Source of the DNA: Thermoplasmata archaeon
GTDB taxonomy: Archaea > Thermoplasmatota > Thermoplasmata > Lutacidiplasmatales > UBA184
NCBI GenBank assembly: GCA_021828715.1
Contig: JAJZDF010000010.1
Location: 1 to 10,837, forward strand
Direction of reading: 5' to 3'
Length of the DNA stretch: 10,837 nt
Part shown: positions 1-6,703 of the stretch, one piece after another
How the letters are laid out: the number at the start of each line of letters is the position of its first letter
Numbering within the stretch: the stretch's first letter is position 1
Position numbers and translations under genes: made by a program
Notes under the pieces: generated by a model
The model's database searches: none
What the model was told of the DNA's origin: nothing
What the model saw: only the letters and a program-made list of their open reading frames with translations

Positions 1-1
1 C

Positions 2-148
2 CTGGTGCAGCTCGCGTGGGTCCTCTACCGCGACGAGCCGGCGCCGGTGCCGTGGCCCCTCCGCCTCCTCCCCTTCGGGCGGCACCGGCGCGTCGGCTCG
101 GGCGCCGCCTCCGCCTCCGGACCGGGGGCCCCGGCGGAGAGCCCGTGA
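2..148 (+). CDS. C-terminal fragment of an unidentified protein (5' end outside window)
   Basis: An open frame enters from the left edge and stops with TGA at 146-148, giving at least 48 residues. It begins with a short hydrophobic stretch (LVQLAWVLYR) followed by a basic segment (LRLLPFGRHRR), then a Gly/Ala/Ser/Pro-rich tail. This would suit the last membrane helix and cytoplasmic tail of a membrane protein, but that is inference and I do not recognise the family. The support for it being a gene is its junction: its TGA overlaps the GTG start of the next gene as GTGA (145-148), a usual translational-coupling arrangement. If the coupling is real, the product probably works in the same pathway as the glycosyltransferase that follows, for example surface polysaccharide or lipid glycosylation. 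Confidence 0.55.
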   Translation: MVQLAWVLYRDEPAPVPWPLRLLPFGRHRRVGSGAASASGPGAPAESP

Positions 149-1287
149 GGATCCTCGAGGTGACCCACCGCTACCCCCCCGCCCTCGGGGGTGTCGAGAG
201 CCACATCGCCGCGATCGCCGATGGGCTCCGGGCGCGCGGGCACACGGTCGAGGTCGCGACGACGGACGTCGACCGCGACCGACCGTTCCGCCGGCTAAAG
301 CCGGTCGCGGGTTCCGATCCGATCCCGGTGCGACGGCATCGGGCGTTCCGGTGGTGGCCCGCCCCGCACGGGCTCGGGATCTGGGCGCCGGGGATGGCCG
401 TCGACCTGTTTTCCTCCCGCGCGGACGTCGTCCATGCCCACGCCTTCGGGATGGCGCCGACATGGCTCGCTGCCCTCCGGCGGCGCCGGGACCGGACGCC
501 GCTCGTGGTGGAGACGCACGTCGACCGGGGACGGGGAACGGCCGGCTGGCTGGCGTACGCGAGGTTCGTCGCCCGCGCCACGCTCTCTCCGGCGGACCGG
601 GTCGTCGTGCAGACCCGCATCGAGCGGGCGCTCCTGCTCTCCCTCGGGGTGGATGCGGAGAAGATCGTCACGATCCCGGACGGGGTCGACCTGCGGGAGT
701 TTCCGGCCCCGCGGGACGCGCCGCCGGCTCGCGGGGGACCGCCGGTCGCACTCTTCGTCGGGCGGCTCGACGCGGAGCACAAGGGGCTGCTCACCCTCGT
801 ACGGGCGCTCCCCCGGATCCCGCCCTCGGCACGTCCTCGGATCCGGCTCGCCGGCGCCGACTGGGGCGGGGCCGGAGCGGTCCTCCGTTTGGCGGGGGAG
901 CTCGGGGTCCGGGAACAGATCGAACTCCTCGGCCCGCTCGACCGGCCCCGTCTGTTGCAGGAATACCGGACCGCCGATCTCTTCGTCCTCCCCTCGCATC
1001 TCGAACCGTTCGGCATCGTCCTGCTCGAGGCGATGGCCGCCGGATTGCCGATCGTCGCGAGCCGGGTCGGCGGGATCCCGGAAGTGGTCTCCGAGGGGGA
1101 GAACGCGCTGCTCTGTCCGCCCGGGGACCCCGCCGCGCTCGCCGCGGCGCTCGAGCGGTGCACGACCGACGCGCTCCTTCGCCGCCGGCTCGGCGCCGCC
1201 GGCCGAGCGAGGGTCCTCCGGTTCTCCTGGGAGGTGGTCCTCCCCGAGTGGCTCCGCCTCTTCGAGAGCGTGGGGACGGCGGGATAG
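145..1287 (+). CDS. GT4-family (GT-B fold) glycosyltransferase
   Basis: A 380-residue retaining glycosyltransferase of the GT4 type, expected to move a sugar from a nucleotide-sugar donor to a lipid or glycan acceptor at the cytoplasmic membrane face. The N-terminal Rossmann half starts with RILEVTHRYPP and the acceptor-side glycine loop LGGVESH (residues 14-20); VVHAHAF lies near 95-101. The C-terminal donor-binding half starts near residue 200 with ALFVGRLDAEHKG and carries the family signature EPFGIVLLE (residues 287-295, an E-x7-E motif), then AAGLPIVAS and GGIPEVV. Start: a longer frame reaches back to 16, but its extra 43 residues are Pro/Arg/Gly-rich, and GTG at 145 sits exactly at the beginning of the conserved domain and overlaps the previous stop as GTGA. 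Length is normal for GT4. Donor and acceptor cannot be named from sequence. Confidence 0.92.
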   Translation: MRILEVTHRYPPALGGVESHIAAIADGLRARGHTVEVATTDVDRDRPFRRLKPVAGSDPIPVRRHRAFRWWPAPHGLGIWAPGMAVDLFSSRADVVHAHAFGMAPTWLAALRRRRDRTPLVVETHVDRGRGTAGWLAYARFVARATLSPADRVVVQTRIERALLLSLGVDAEKIVTIPDGVDLREFPAPRDAPPARGGPPVALFVGRLDAEHKGLLTLVRALPRIPPSARPRIRLAGADWGGAGAVLRLAGELGVREQIELLGPLDRPRLLQEYRTADLFVLPSHLEPFGIVLLEAMAAGLPIVASRVGGIPEVVSEGENALLCPPGDPAALAAALERCTTDALLRRRLGAAGRARVLRFSWEVVLPEWLRLFESVGTAG

Positions 1288-1315
1288 CGCTCCCCCGACC
1301 CCGCCCGCGAAGGGG

Positions 1316-1353
1316 AGTTCGGGTAGGCGGAGCGGCATATACTCCGCCGAACT
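1316..1353. repeat. Inverted repeat enclosing the TATA box of the phosphatase-GNAT gene
   Basis: Perfect 7-bp arms GGCGGAG (1326-1332) and CTCCGCC (1342-1348) surround a 9-bp centre that contains the TATA-like sequence. A second outer pair, AGTTC (1316-1320) and GAACT (1349-1353), extends the symmetry, with five unpaired bases on the left side only. An operator for a dimeric repressor overlapping the promoter is one reading; an accidental palindrome in GC-rich DNA is the other. Confidence 0.4.
1336..1343 (+). promoter_or_regulatory. Putative TATA box for the phosphatase-GNAT gene; leaderless start
   Basis: CATATACT stands out in very GC-rich DNA in the 76-bp gap after the GT4 gene. Its centre lies about 24-25 bp before the ATG at 1364, so transcription should begin at or next to the start codon, giving a leaderless mRNA. 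This agrees with the absence of a Shine-Dalgarno sequence before that ATG. No poly-T terminator for the upstream gene is visible in the gap. Confidence 0.6.
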
Positions 1354-1363
1354 GGTCGTCGGG

Positions 1364-2905
1364 ATGCCCCCCGCTCCGCCTCCGATCCGCTCCCCGACGG
1401 CGGGGCCCGCTCTCCCGACGGAGATCGCCCCCGGGGTGTTTGTCGGTGGGCGCGCGGCCGCGGCCGATTTTCCGGGCCTCCGGGTGTGCGTGCTCGACGC
1501 CGGCGAGGATGCGGGGGTACCGTCGGAACGGCTGCCGGTGTACGACCCCGAGGAGGAACGGCCCCTCCGGGAGAACCTCGAGAAGATCGCGACGGCCGTC
1601 CGCGACGCGCGAAGTCGGGGGGAGCCGGTCCTGATCTTCTGCGGACACGGGGTCCGTCGTTCCCCGCTGGCCGCCGCGTGGTACCTCCACCGGGCGGAGG
1701 GGATCTCCCTCGGGGCAGCGTACGACCGCATCGAACGCGTGCGCCCGTTCATCGAGCGGCCGGAGCAGTGGCTCCGGGGATCGGGCGCGCTCGAAGCCCC
1801 CTCGGTCGTTTCTGGCGGGCCGGACGGAGTGCGTTCGAACGGCTCCGCGACCGCCTCCGGCCCCGGGGCGACGATGCCCCCGGCCCTCCGACTGGTCCCC
1901 CTCTCCGACGACCGGCCGGCGGCCGAACGCCTGCTGACCGCGGCGGTCGAGGCCCGGGCCCGGGGGGAGGTCCCGCCCCAGGACCCCGCCCCGGCCATCG
2001 CCTGGGCCGTCGAATGCCTCCGGAGCGGGTCGATCGAGGGCCGGATGGTACGCGATGCGGACGTTCCGGTCGGGGTCGTCGCCTGGGAAGGAACCCCCGA
2101 GCTCGGCCGCCGGATCCGGGCGATCTACCTCGAGCAGGGGGCGGGCTCCGCCGACCGGTACGCCGCCCTTTTCGACCTCGCCGAACGGGAGTTTGGGCCG
2201 TTCCAGATCGTCCCGGCCGGCTGGAACGGTCTCGCGCGCGAGGCGGAGGCCGAGCTCCTCCGAAGCCGCGGGTTCGCCCGCTACGCCCGGAGCGAGATGC
2301 GGCTGCCGTTCGGCACCCCGCTACCGGTGGAACCGGCCCCCCCGGGCGTCCGGATCCGTGCCGTGGGACCGGACGACGAGCCCGCGCTGGCGGCCCATCA
2401 TGCGGCGGCGTTCACGGGGCACTTCGACTCCTACCTTTTCCGGAGCGATCCCGATCGCCGCCGGGACAGCGAGCGGTCGGTGCGCGAGATGCTGGCCGGT
2501 CGCTGGGGGGAGTTCCTCCCGTGGGCGTCGACCGTCGCGGAATCGGAGGACGGCGGCTCGCTCGGATCCTGCCTGTTCGTGCGAGCGCCGTTCGGGCCGC
2601 TCCTCATCAGCCTCCAGGTCGATCCCGCGGTCCAGGGTCGCGGGGTCGGGCGGGCGCTGACGCTCGCGAGCCTGCACGCGCTCCGGGCCCGGGGGGAGTC
2701 GATCGTTGCGCTGAACGTCACGGAGGGGAACGAGCCGGCCGTGCGGCTCTACACGTCGCTCGGATTCGTGCGGACGATCGGGCCCTCCTCGGAGTGGTAT
2801 TCGGAGCGGCTCGTGCCGGTCCGGCCCGACCGTGCCGCTACCCGCCGTCCCCGGTCGACGGATGGATCGCGAGGCGGCGCAGCGAACCGAAGCCGATCAG
2901 CATGA
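1364..2905 (+). CDS. Fusion protein: dual-specificity phosphatase domain plus two GNAT-type domains
   Basis: A 513-residue protein in one uninterrupted frame. Residues about 18-140 are a small dual-specificity/tyrosine phosphatase domain with the P-loop CGHGVRRS (93-100; Cys93 nucleophile, Arg99) matching C-x5-R-S and Asp61 as likely general acid. A Ser/Gly/Ala-rich linker (about 143-170) leads to a first, degenerate GNAT-like half (about 172-315) without a clear acetyl-CoA loop. The second half (about 328-485) has the acetyl-CoA motif QGRGVGRAL (424-432) and the usual end NEPAVRLYTSLGF. It may remove phosphate from a protein or small molecule and acetylate an amine; substrates are unknown. 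ATG 1364 is chosen because the TATA box places transcription there. ATG 1874 (Met171) could start a separate GNAT protein, but no stop or Shine-Dalgarno separates the parts. The Arg-rich last 25-30 residues run 68 nt into the convergent MFS gene. Confidence 0.8.
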   Translation: MPPAPPPIRSPTAGPALPTEIAPGVFVGGRAAAADFPGLRVCVLDAGEDAGVPSERLPVYDPEEERPLRENLEKIATAVRDARSRGEPVLIFCGHGVRRSPLAAAWYLHRAEGISLGAAYDRIERVRPFIERPEQWLRGSGALEAPSVVSGGPDGVRSNGSATASGPGATMPPALRLVPLSDDRPAAERLLTAAVEARARGEVPPQDPAPAIAWAVECLRSGSIEGRMVRDADVPVGVVAWEGTPELGRRIRAIYLEQGAGSADRYAALFDLAEREFGPFQIVPAGWNGLAREAEAELLRSRGFARYARSEMRLPFGTPLPVEPAPPGVRIRAVGPDDEPALAAHHAAAFTGHFDSYLFRSDPDRRRDSERSVREMLAGRWGEFLPWASTVAESEDGGSLGSCLFVRAPFGPLLISLQVDPAVQGRGVGRALTLASLHALRARGESIVALNVTEGNEPAVRLYTSLGFVRTIGPSSEWYSERLVPVRPDRAATRRPRSTDGSRGGAANRSRSA

Positions 2906-4157
2906 GGACCCCGAAGGCGGCGAGCGTTCCGCCCGCGGTGAGGTACGTCCCTTGGACCCCCACTTCGTAGGTGAGCGAGCCGCCGGCCCACTGCCCGACC
3001 GGGACGAGCGCGTAGCTCCCGACCTCGTCCGCCGAGAAGACCCGCCCCATCGTCTCGTCGGGTACCGTCGACTGGATCGTCGAGAGGAAGATCGTCGAGA
3101 ACATCCCGGGGAAGATCCCGAAGATGAAGATCGTCGGTAGCGCGAGCCAGATGCTGCGTATCTCGGCGAGCGCGACGAGCACCCCGCCGAGGGCGATCGC
3201 CAGCAGGACCATCCATAGGCCGGCGCGAGGCTGGAAGCGCAACCGGCCCGCGAGCGCGAAACCGACCGAGGAGCCGACGGTCGCGGCCGCGACCATCCCG
3301 CCGTACCAGTACCCCGGGGTCGCCGAGAGCCACGTGGTGACGTAGACGGCGAGCTCGACCGTCGCGAGCGCCACCAGGAAGTTGATCACGAGCCCGGAGA
3401 GGGTGAGCTCGAGGATCGCCCGATGCCTCCCGATGTAGGCGAACCCGGCCCGGGCGTCTTGGAGCAGGGAGCGCGCGGGCCCTTTCGAGGGCGAGGCAGA
3501 GAGGTCGACCGCGAGGGTCGCGAGCGCAATCTGCGTGGCAAAGTAGAGCAGGAACGGGAGACCGAGGGCGTAGCTGGCCGGTCCCCAGGTGAGGAGAACG
3601 CCTCCGGCGACCACCGACACTGCCGTGAGCCCTCCGGCGACCGCGTAGATGAGCCCGTTCGCCGGACCCAGGAGCGCGCGCGGGACGATCCGGACGAGGC
3701 TCGTGTTGAATGCGGGGCGGAACAAGGTCGAAGAGACGACCACCGCGGCCCACGTCGGGTAGACCAGGACGACCCACTCGGGCAGGTAGAAGCCCCCTCC
3801 GCCGAACGCGAGGTGCTCCGTCGGACGGAAGACCAGGATGCCGATGAGCGCCGCCACCCCGGCCAGGCCGAGAAGGTTCGCCCCGCGCATCAACCAGCCC
3901 CGGTCGTTCCGGTCGGTGATCGCCCCCGAGACGAACGCCGTGGCGAGCGTCGGGAGCGCGGAGGCCAGGCCGAGGAAGGCGAGCGCGAGGGCCCCGTCCG
4001 TCGCCCGCAGCGGCGCGGGGTAGGCGATCGTTACCGAGTAGAACAGGATGACGGAGACCGTGGCGGGAGCGGCGAACTGGAGGGCGCCCGCCGTCAGGAA
4101 GGGAAGGAACGACCGTTGCCGAAACAGCTCCGCATACTGATCGCTCAGACGGCCCAC
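2838..4157 (-). CDS. Major facilitator superfamily transporter, probably an exporter
   Basis: A 439-residue integral membrane protein with about twelve hydrophobic segments, expected to move a small solute or drug across the cytoplasmic membrane using an ion gradient. The loop after the second helix, GAITDRNDRGWLM (residues 78-90), fits MFS motif A; the late loop VPDETMGRVFSADEV (365-379) resembles the second-half motif of EntS-like/MFS_3 exporters. The substrate cannot be told. Start: the frame is open back to 4352, but that extension is Pro/Gly/Arg-rich and lies upstream of a TATA box (4189-4194). GTG at 4157 is the first usable start downstream of the expected transcription start (about 4165) and precedes the hydrophobic core directly. 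It is divergent from Pelota; its 3' end overlaps the tail of the phosphatase-GNAT gene. Confidence 0.88.
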   Translation of the reverse strand: MGRLSDQYAELFRQRSFLPFLTAGALQFAAPATVSVILFYSVTIAYPAPLRATDGALALAFLGLASALPTLATAFVSGAITDRNDRGWLMRGANLLGLAGVAALIGILVFRPTEHLAFGGGGFYLPEWVVLVYPTWAAVVVSSTLFRPAFNTSLVRIVPRALLGPANGLIYAVAGGLTAVSVVAGGVLLTWGPASYALGLPFLLYFATQIALATLAVDLSASPSKGPARSLLQDARAGFAYIGRHRAILELTLSGLVINFLVALATVELAVYVTTWLSATPGYWYGGMVAAATVGSSVGFALAGRLRFQPRAGLWMVLLAIALGGVLVALAEIRSIWLALPTIFIFGIFPGMFSTIFLSTIQSTVPDETMGRVFSADEVGSYALVPVGQWAGGSLTYEVGVQGTYLTAGGTLAAFGVLMLIGFGSLRRLAIHPSTGDGG

Positions 4158-4188
4158 CCGCCGGCGGTCGTACCAGCGACCTGTGGAG

Positions 4189-4196
4189 GATAAACC
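4189..4196 (-). promoter_or_regulatory. Putative TATA box for the MFS gene
   Basis: On the minus strand this reads GGTTTATC, preceded by a purine-rich GGAA that could act as the TFB recognition element. Its centre is about 34 bp before the GTG at 4157, predicting transcription from about 4165 and a leader of under ten bases. The box is an AT-rich island in a GC-rich intergenic region. Confidence 0.5.
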
Positions 4197-4296
4197 TTCC
4201 GCGAGAGCTCCCGTCCATCCGCCCAGGGGCGGGGTCCCGGGCGCGTGCGGCGGGCCCCCGGCCCCCGGATCGGGAACCCGGATGCGCCCGGTCCGT

Positions 4297-4351
4297 ACCC
4301 GGGCGGCGGCCGCACCACCCGGGGCCGATGCGGACCCGGGCGGCGGCCGCA
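4297..4351. repeat. Two perfect 18-bp direct repeats in the MFS/Pelota divergent region
   Basis: ACCCGGGCGGCGGCCGCA occurs at 4297-4314 and again at 4334-4351, 37 bp apart start to start. Each copy is preceded by GATGCG (4281-4286 and 4328-4333), directly abutting in the second case and with a ten-base insert in the first, which suggests a short imperfect tandem duplication. The repeats lie in the 236-bp gap between two divergent genes, just before the Pelota TATA-like box. They could be paired binding sites or only a slippage duplication. The rest of the gap (4197-4296) is very GC-rich and shows nothing else I can support. Confidence 0.7.
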
Positions 4352-4356
4352 ATCCG

Positions 4357-4363
4357 CATAACC
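4357..4363 (+). promoter_or_regulatory. Possible TATA-like element for Pelota
   Basis: GCATAAC is the only AT-containing stretch before the gene. From its centre, transcription would start near 4386, a few bases before the GTG at 4394 and at the edge of the Shine-Dalgarno-like GAGGT. The match to a TATA box is weak. Confidence 0.35.
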
Positions 4364-4383
4364 GCCGTCCGGCTCTGGCGGCC

Positions 4384-4388
4384 GAGGT
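4384..4388 (+). promoter_or_regulatory. Shine-Dalgarno-like site that supports the GTG 4394 start of Pelota
   Basis: GAGGT lies five bases before GTG 4394 and is complementary to the 3' end of 16S rRNA. The alternative ATG at 4328 has no such site and falls inside the direct repeat. Confidence 0.45.
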
Positions 4389-4393
4389 CGGCC

Positions 4394-5506
4394 GTGCGTC
4401 TCCTCCACCGCGACGCGGCGACCGGACTGCTGCGGCTCCGCCTGGAGAGCCCGAGCGACCTGTGGCGGATCGCGCGGTTCGTCCGTCCCGGGGACCGGGT
4501 CGGCGCCTCGACCACCCGCCGGGATCCGGAGGCCCCCGCGGACGTCCCGGGCGCCGAGCGTACCCGGCGTCGGGTCTGGATCGAGATCGCCGTCGAACAG
4601 GTCGAGTTCCACGGCTTCTCGAAGCATGTCCGCTTTACCGGCCCGATCCGGGCCGGACCGTTCGACATCGGCCGGCACCACACGCTCGACCTGACCGAGG
4701 GGGACGAGGTCGCGGTGCTGAAGCCCGCCCTCACCGCCGCCGACCGGGTGTTGCTGGACGAGGGCCTGGCCGGGGCCGGGGAGCCGACGATCGTCCTCGC
4801 CGCCGTCGACTGGGGCGACTCGTCGATCGTCCGGCTCCGCGGCCGCGCCATCGAACCGATCGCCGACATCCGGAGGACGCTCGCGGGCAAGCGGTACGAA
4901 GGCGGCCAGGCGGAGAAGGATCGGGCGACGTACGCCGCGGAGCTCGTCGAGGTGCTGCGGCGCGAGGCCGCCCCCGCGACGGCGCTCGTCGTGGCCGGGC
5001 CCGGCTTTCTCAAGGAGGAGGTCGTCCGACGGCTCCAGGAGGCGGATCCGAAGGTCGCCGCCAAGACCCATCTCTACGCCACGAGCGAATCCGGGCGGGT
5101 CGGGATCGACGAGCTGCTCCGCTCCGGACGGGCGACCGAGACCCTCCGCGGGAGCGTCGCCGCGGAGGAGGCGGAAGTGGTCGAGCGGCTGGTCCGTTCG
5201 CTCGCCGGCGGGCTGCGGGCGGCCGTGGGTCCTTCCGAGGTCGGGGAGGCGGTCGACGCGGGCGCGGCCGAAACGGTCCTCGTGCTCGAGACCGGTCTTC
5301 CGGATCCCGGCATCGTGGCGATCCTCGACCGGGCGCGGGAGGCCCGGGCCCGGCTGTTCGTCGTGCGCGCCGAGGGGGAATCGGGGGCCAAGCTCGCCGC
5401 CCTCGGCGGCGTCGCCGCGCTGCTGCGCTACGACTGGGTCAGTCCGACCCGCGACGCTAGGCGATCCCCTGGATCGCCTCGCGCAGGTCCTCGAACCGGC
5501 GCTTGA
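4394..5506 (+). CDS. pelA: Pelota/Dom34 ribosome rescue factor, with an unexpected GGQ
   Basis: Pelota (aPelota) acts in the cytoplasm with aEF1A and ABCE1 to release and split stalled ribosomes. The 370-residue protein has the family's three parts: an Sm-like N-terminal domain (1 to about 128: RLLHRD, SDLWRIARFVRPGDRV, then HHTLDLTEGD near 95-104), an eRF1-like middle domain (about 130-255: VVAGPGFLKEEV at 199-210, ATSESGRVGIDELL at 229-242), and a C-terminal domain (about 260-347, ending LGGVAALLRYDW). The N-terminal domain is of the Pelota, not the aRF1, type. Oddly, GGQ occurs at 170-172 in the loop matching eRF1's catalytic loop; Pelota normally lacks it. GTG 4394 is preferred over ATG 4328 because the family begins with this residue pattern and a Shine-Dalgarno-like site precedes it. 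The last 20 or so residues are an Arg/Pro tail overlapping rpoD by 50 nt. Confidence 0.93.
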   Translation: MRLLHRDAATGLLRLRLESPSDLWRIARFVRPGDRVGASTTRRDPEAPADVPGAERTRRRVWIEIAVEQVEFHGFSKHVRFTGPIRAGPFDIGRHHTLDLTEGDEVAVLKPALTAADRVLLDEGLAGAGEPTIVLAAVDWGDSSIVRLRGRAIEPIADIRRTLAGKRYEGGQAEKDRATYAAELVEVLRREAAPATALVVAGPGFLKEEVVRRLQEADPKVAAKTHLYATSESGRVGIDELLRSGRATETLRGSVAAEEAEVVERLVRSLAGGLRAAVGPSEVGEAVDAGAAETVLVLETGLPDPGIVAILDRAREARARLFVVRAEGESGAKLAALGGVAALLRYDWVSPTRDARRSPGSPRAGPRTGA

Positions 5507-6302
5507 GGTCCTTGAGAGAGTAGCGGAGCGCCTCGCGTGCGGAGAGCGAGCCGTCCGTCTCGAAGCGGAGGAAGAAGTCGGCCTCGTCCGGTGCGACCTG
5601 GATCGAGCCGTGCTCGCACGCCTTCTCGCAGGCGCCGCAGTCGATGCACTTGACCTCGTCGGTGACGGAGAGCTTTCCTCCCGCGAACTCGAGGATGTTC
5701 ACCGGGCACGTCGCCGCGGCCCGCTTGAGGCACGCCTCCGTGCACTCCGGCTTCTTCTGGATCTTCACGTGCGGGCGGGGGAACATCCCCACGCCGTGCG
5801 CCACCTGCCACTTGGCGTGCTCTCGCGCCGTGCCGACGACCGCGGTCGCGTAGGCCAGCAGCGCCTGGCGGGCGCCGAGCCGGACGATCGGAACCTCCGG
5901 TTCGAGGGTGGCCAGGCCCGGGTCGCCGAGCGGGATCAGGTCCCGGGCGTAGACGGTGCACGGCCCCTTCCGGTCGATCGAGTACATCACCTGGCAGTGG
6001 GGGCATCCCGTGCCGCCGCACGAGCACTCGGACTTGCGGCGGAACTCGCCCAGGTCGGTGGGGATCGGCAGCAGGCCGAGCCGGAGCGCGATCGCCTCGT
6101 CGAACATGCTCGTCGAGGAGTCGTAGTCCTTGCCGGTCGCCTCGTCGCGGATCGGTCCCAGGTGGAACTCGACGTCCTCGATGGCGAGCTTCGGCACGTC
6201 CGCGAGGAGGGTGCGGCGGATCGCGTTGACCTGGGAGGCGGTCGTCCCCGCCATCTCGACGACGGTCGAGCGCGGCTTGAGTTCCCGGATGGTGACTTCC
6301 AT
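5457..6302 (-). CDS. rpoD: DNA-directed RNA polymerase subunit D (Rpo3) with ferredoxin-like domain
   Basis: Archaeal RNA polymerase subunit D, homologous to bacterial alpha and eukaryotic Rpb3; it pairs with subunit L as the assembly platform for the enzyme. The 281-residue protein shows the conserved VNAIRRTLLADVPKLAIEDV (25-44). A Cys-rich loop with C93, C95, C100 and C103 may hold zinc. A ferredoxin-like insert (about 183-237) has C187, C191 and C199-Pro, then C219-x2-C222-x2-C225-x3-C229. That is seven cysteines: enough for one full [4Fe-4S] site and a partial second (inference). The C-terminal part (242-279) finishes the dimerisation domain. ATG 6302 is the only reasonable start, 14 nt after the rps11 stop. 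It is the last gene of the ribosomal operon and converges on Pelota. Confidence 0.97.
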   Translation of the reverse strand: MEVTIRELKPRSTVVEMAGTTASQVNAIRRTLLADVPKLAIEDVEFHLGPIRDEATGKDYDSSTSMFDEAIALRLGLLPIPTDLGEFRRKSECSCGGTGCPHCQVMYSIDRKGPCTVYARDLIPLGDPGLATLEPEVPIVRLGARQALLAYATAVVGTAREHAKWQVAHGVGMFPRPHVKIQKKPECTEACLKRAAATCPVNILEFAGGKLSVTDEVKCIDCGACEKACEHGSIQVAPDEADFFLRFETDGSLSAREALRYSLKDLKRRFEDLREAIQGIA

Positions 6303-6316
6303 GAGCGTGACCGTGC

Positions 6317-6700
6317 CTAGACGCGCCGGCCCCGGCGGCCGCCCTTCGGCTTCGTGCCGTCGTGGGGGACGGGCGTGACGTCCTCGATCCGCTGGATCTT
6401 GACGCCGGCCCGGGCGAGCGCCCGGATCGTCGCCTGGGCGCCCGGTCCGGGGGAGCGCGAGCGGTTCCCGCCGGGGGCGCGGACGCGGACGTGGAGGGTG
6501 TCGTACCCCTTTTCCTTGATCGCCGCGGCGATCTGGTCGGCGGCCTTCATCGCGGCGTACGGGCTCGACTCGTCCCGCGCCGCCTTCACGACCATCCCGC
6601 CGGTCGCCTTCGCGATCGTCTCGGCGCCGGTGATGTCCGTGACGGTGATGTGGATGTTGTTGTAGCTGGCGTAGACGTGCGCGATCCCGATCTTCGCCAT
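6317..6700 (-). CDS. rps11: 30S ribosomal protein uS11
   Basis: A 127-residue protein of normal archaeal length for uS11, a component of the small-subunit platform that contacts 16S rRNA near the mRNA exit and E site. Recognisable parts are [20 protein letters not shown] (6-25), [10 protein letters not shown] (46-55), the [15 protein letters not shown] segment (75-89) and the basic C-terminus [10 protein letters not shown] (118-127). ATG 6700 lies 3 nt after the rps4 stop and has a strong Shine-Dalgarno site inside the end of rps4. Position between rps4 and rpoD is the standard archaeal order. Confidence 0.98.
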   Translation of the reverse strand: MAKIGIAHVYASYNNIHITVTDITGAETIAKATGGMVVKAARDESSPYAAMKAADQIAAAIKEKGYDTLHVRVRAPGGNRSRSPGPGAQATIRALARAGVKIQRIEDVTPVPHDGTKPKGGRRGRRV

Positions 6701-6703
6701 GGC

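Noticed and set aside
16..144. N-terminal extension of the GT4 protein from position 16
   Set aside because: The 43 extra residues are not conserved in kind, and the GTGA junction with the preceding frame gives a better start at 145.
295..1998. A 567-residue minus-strand open frame opposite the GT4 gene
   Set aside because: It is antisense to a well-supported glycosyltransferase and phosphatase domain; composition is that of a shadow frame and it has no recognisable motif.
4158..4352. N-terminal extension of the MFS protein from position 4352
   Set aside because: It would place the start upstream of the TATA box and consists of Pro/Gly/Arg-rich sequence before the first helix.
4328..4393. 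ATG 4328 as the start of Pelota
   Set aside because: It lies upstream of the TATA-like box and inside the direct repeat; the family's N-terminus matches GTG 4394.
2749..5064. A 771-residue open frame on the minus strand
   Set aside because: It runs through the MFS and Pelota genes in other frames, has Arg/Pro/Gly-rich composition without any domain, and exists because stop codons are rare in GC-rich DNA.
4394..5506. Reading the GGQ-bearing protein as release factor aRF1
   Set aside because: The N-terminal domain has the Pelota Sm-like pattern and lacks the NIKS-type stop-codon domain; the C-terminal end and length also fit Pelota.
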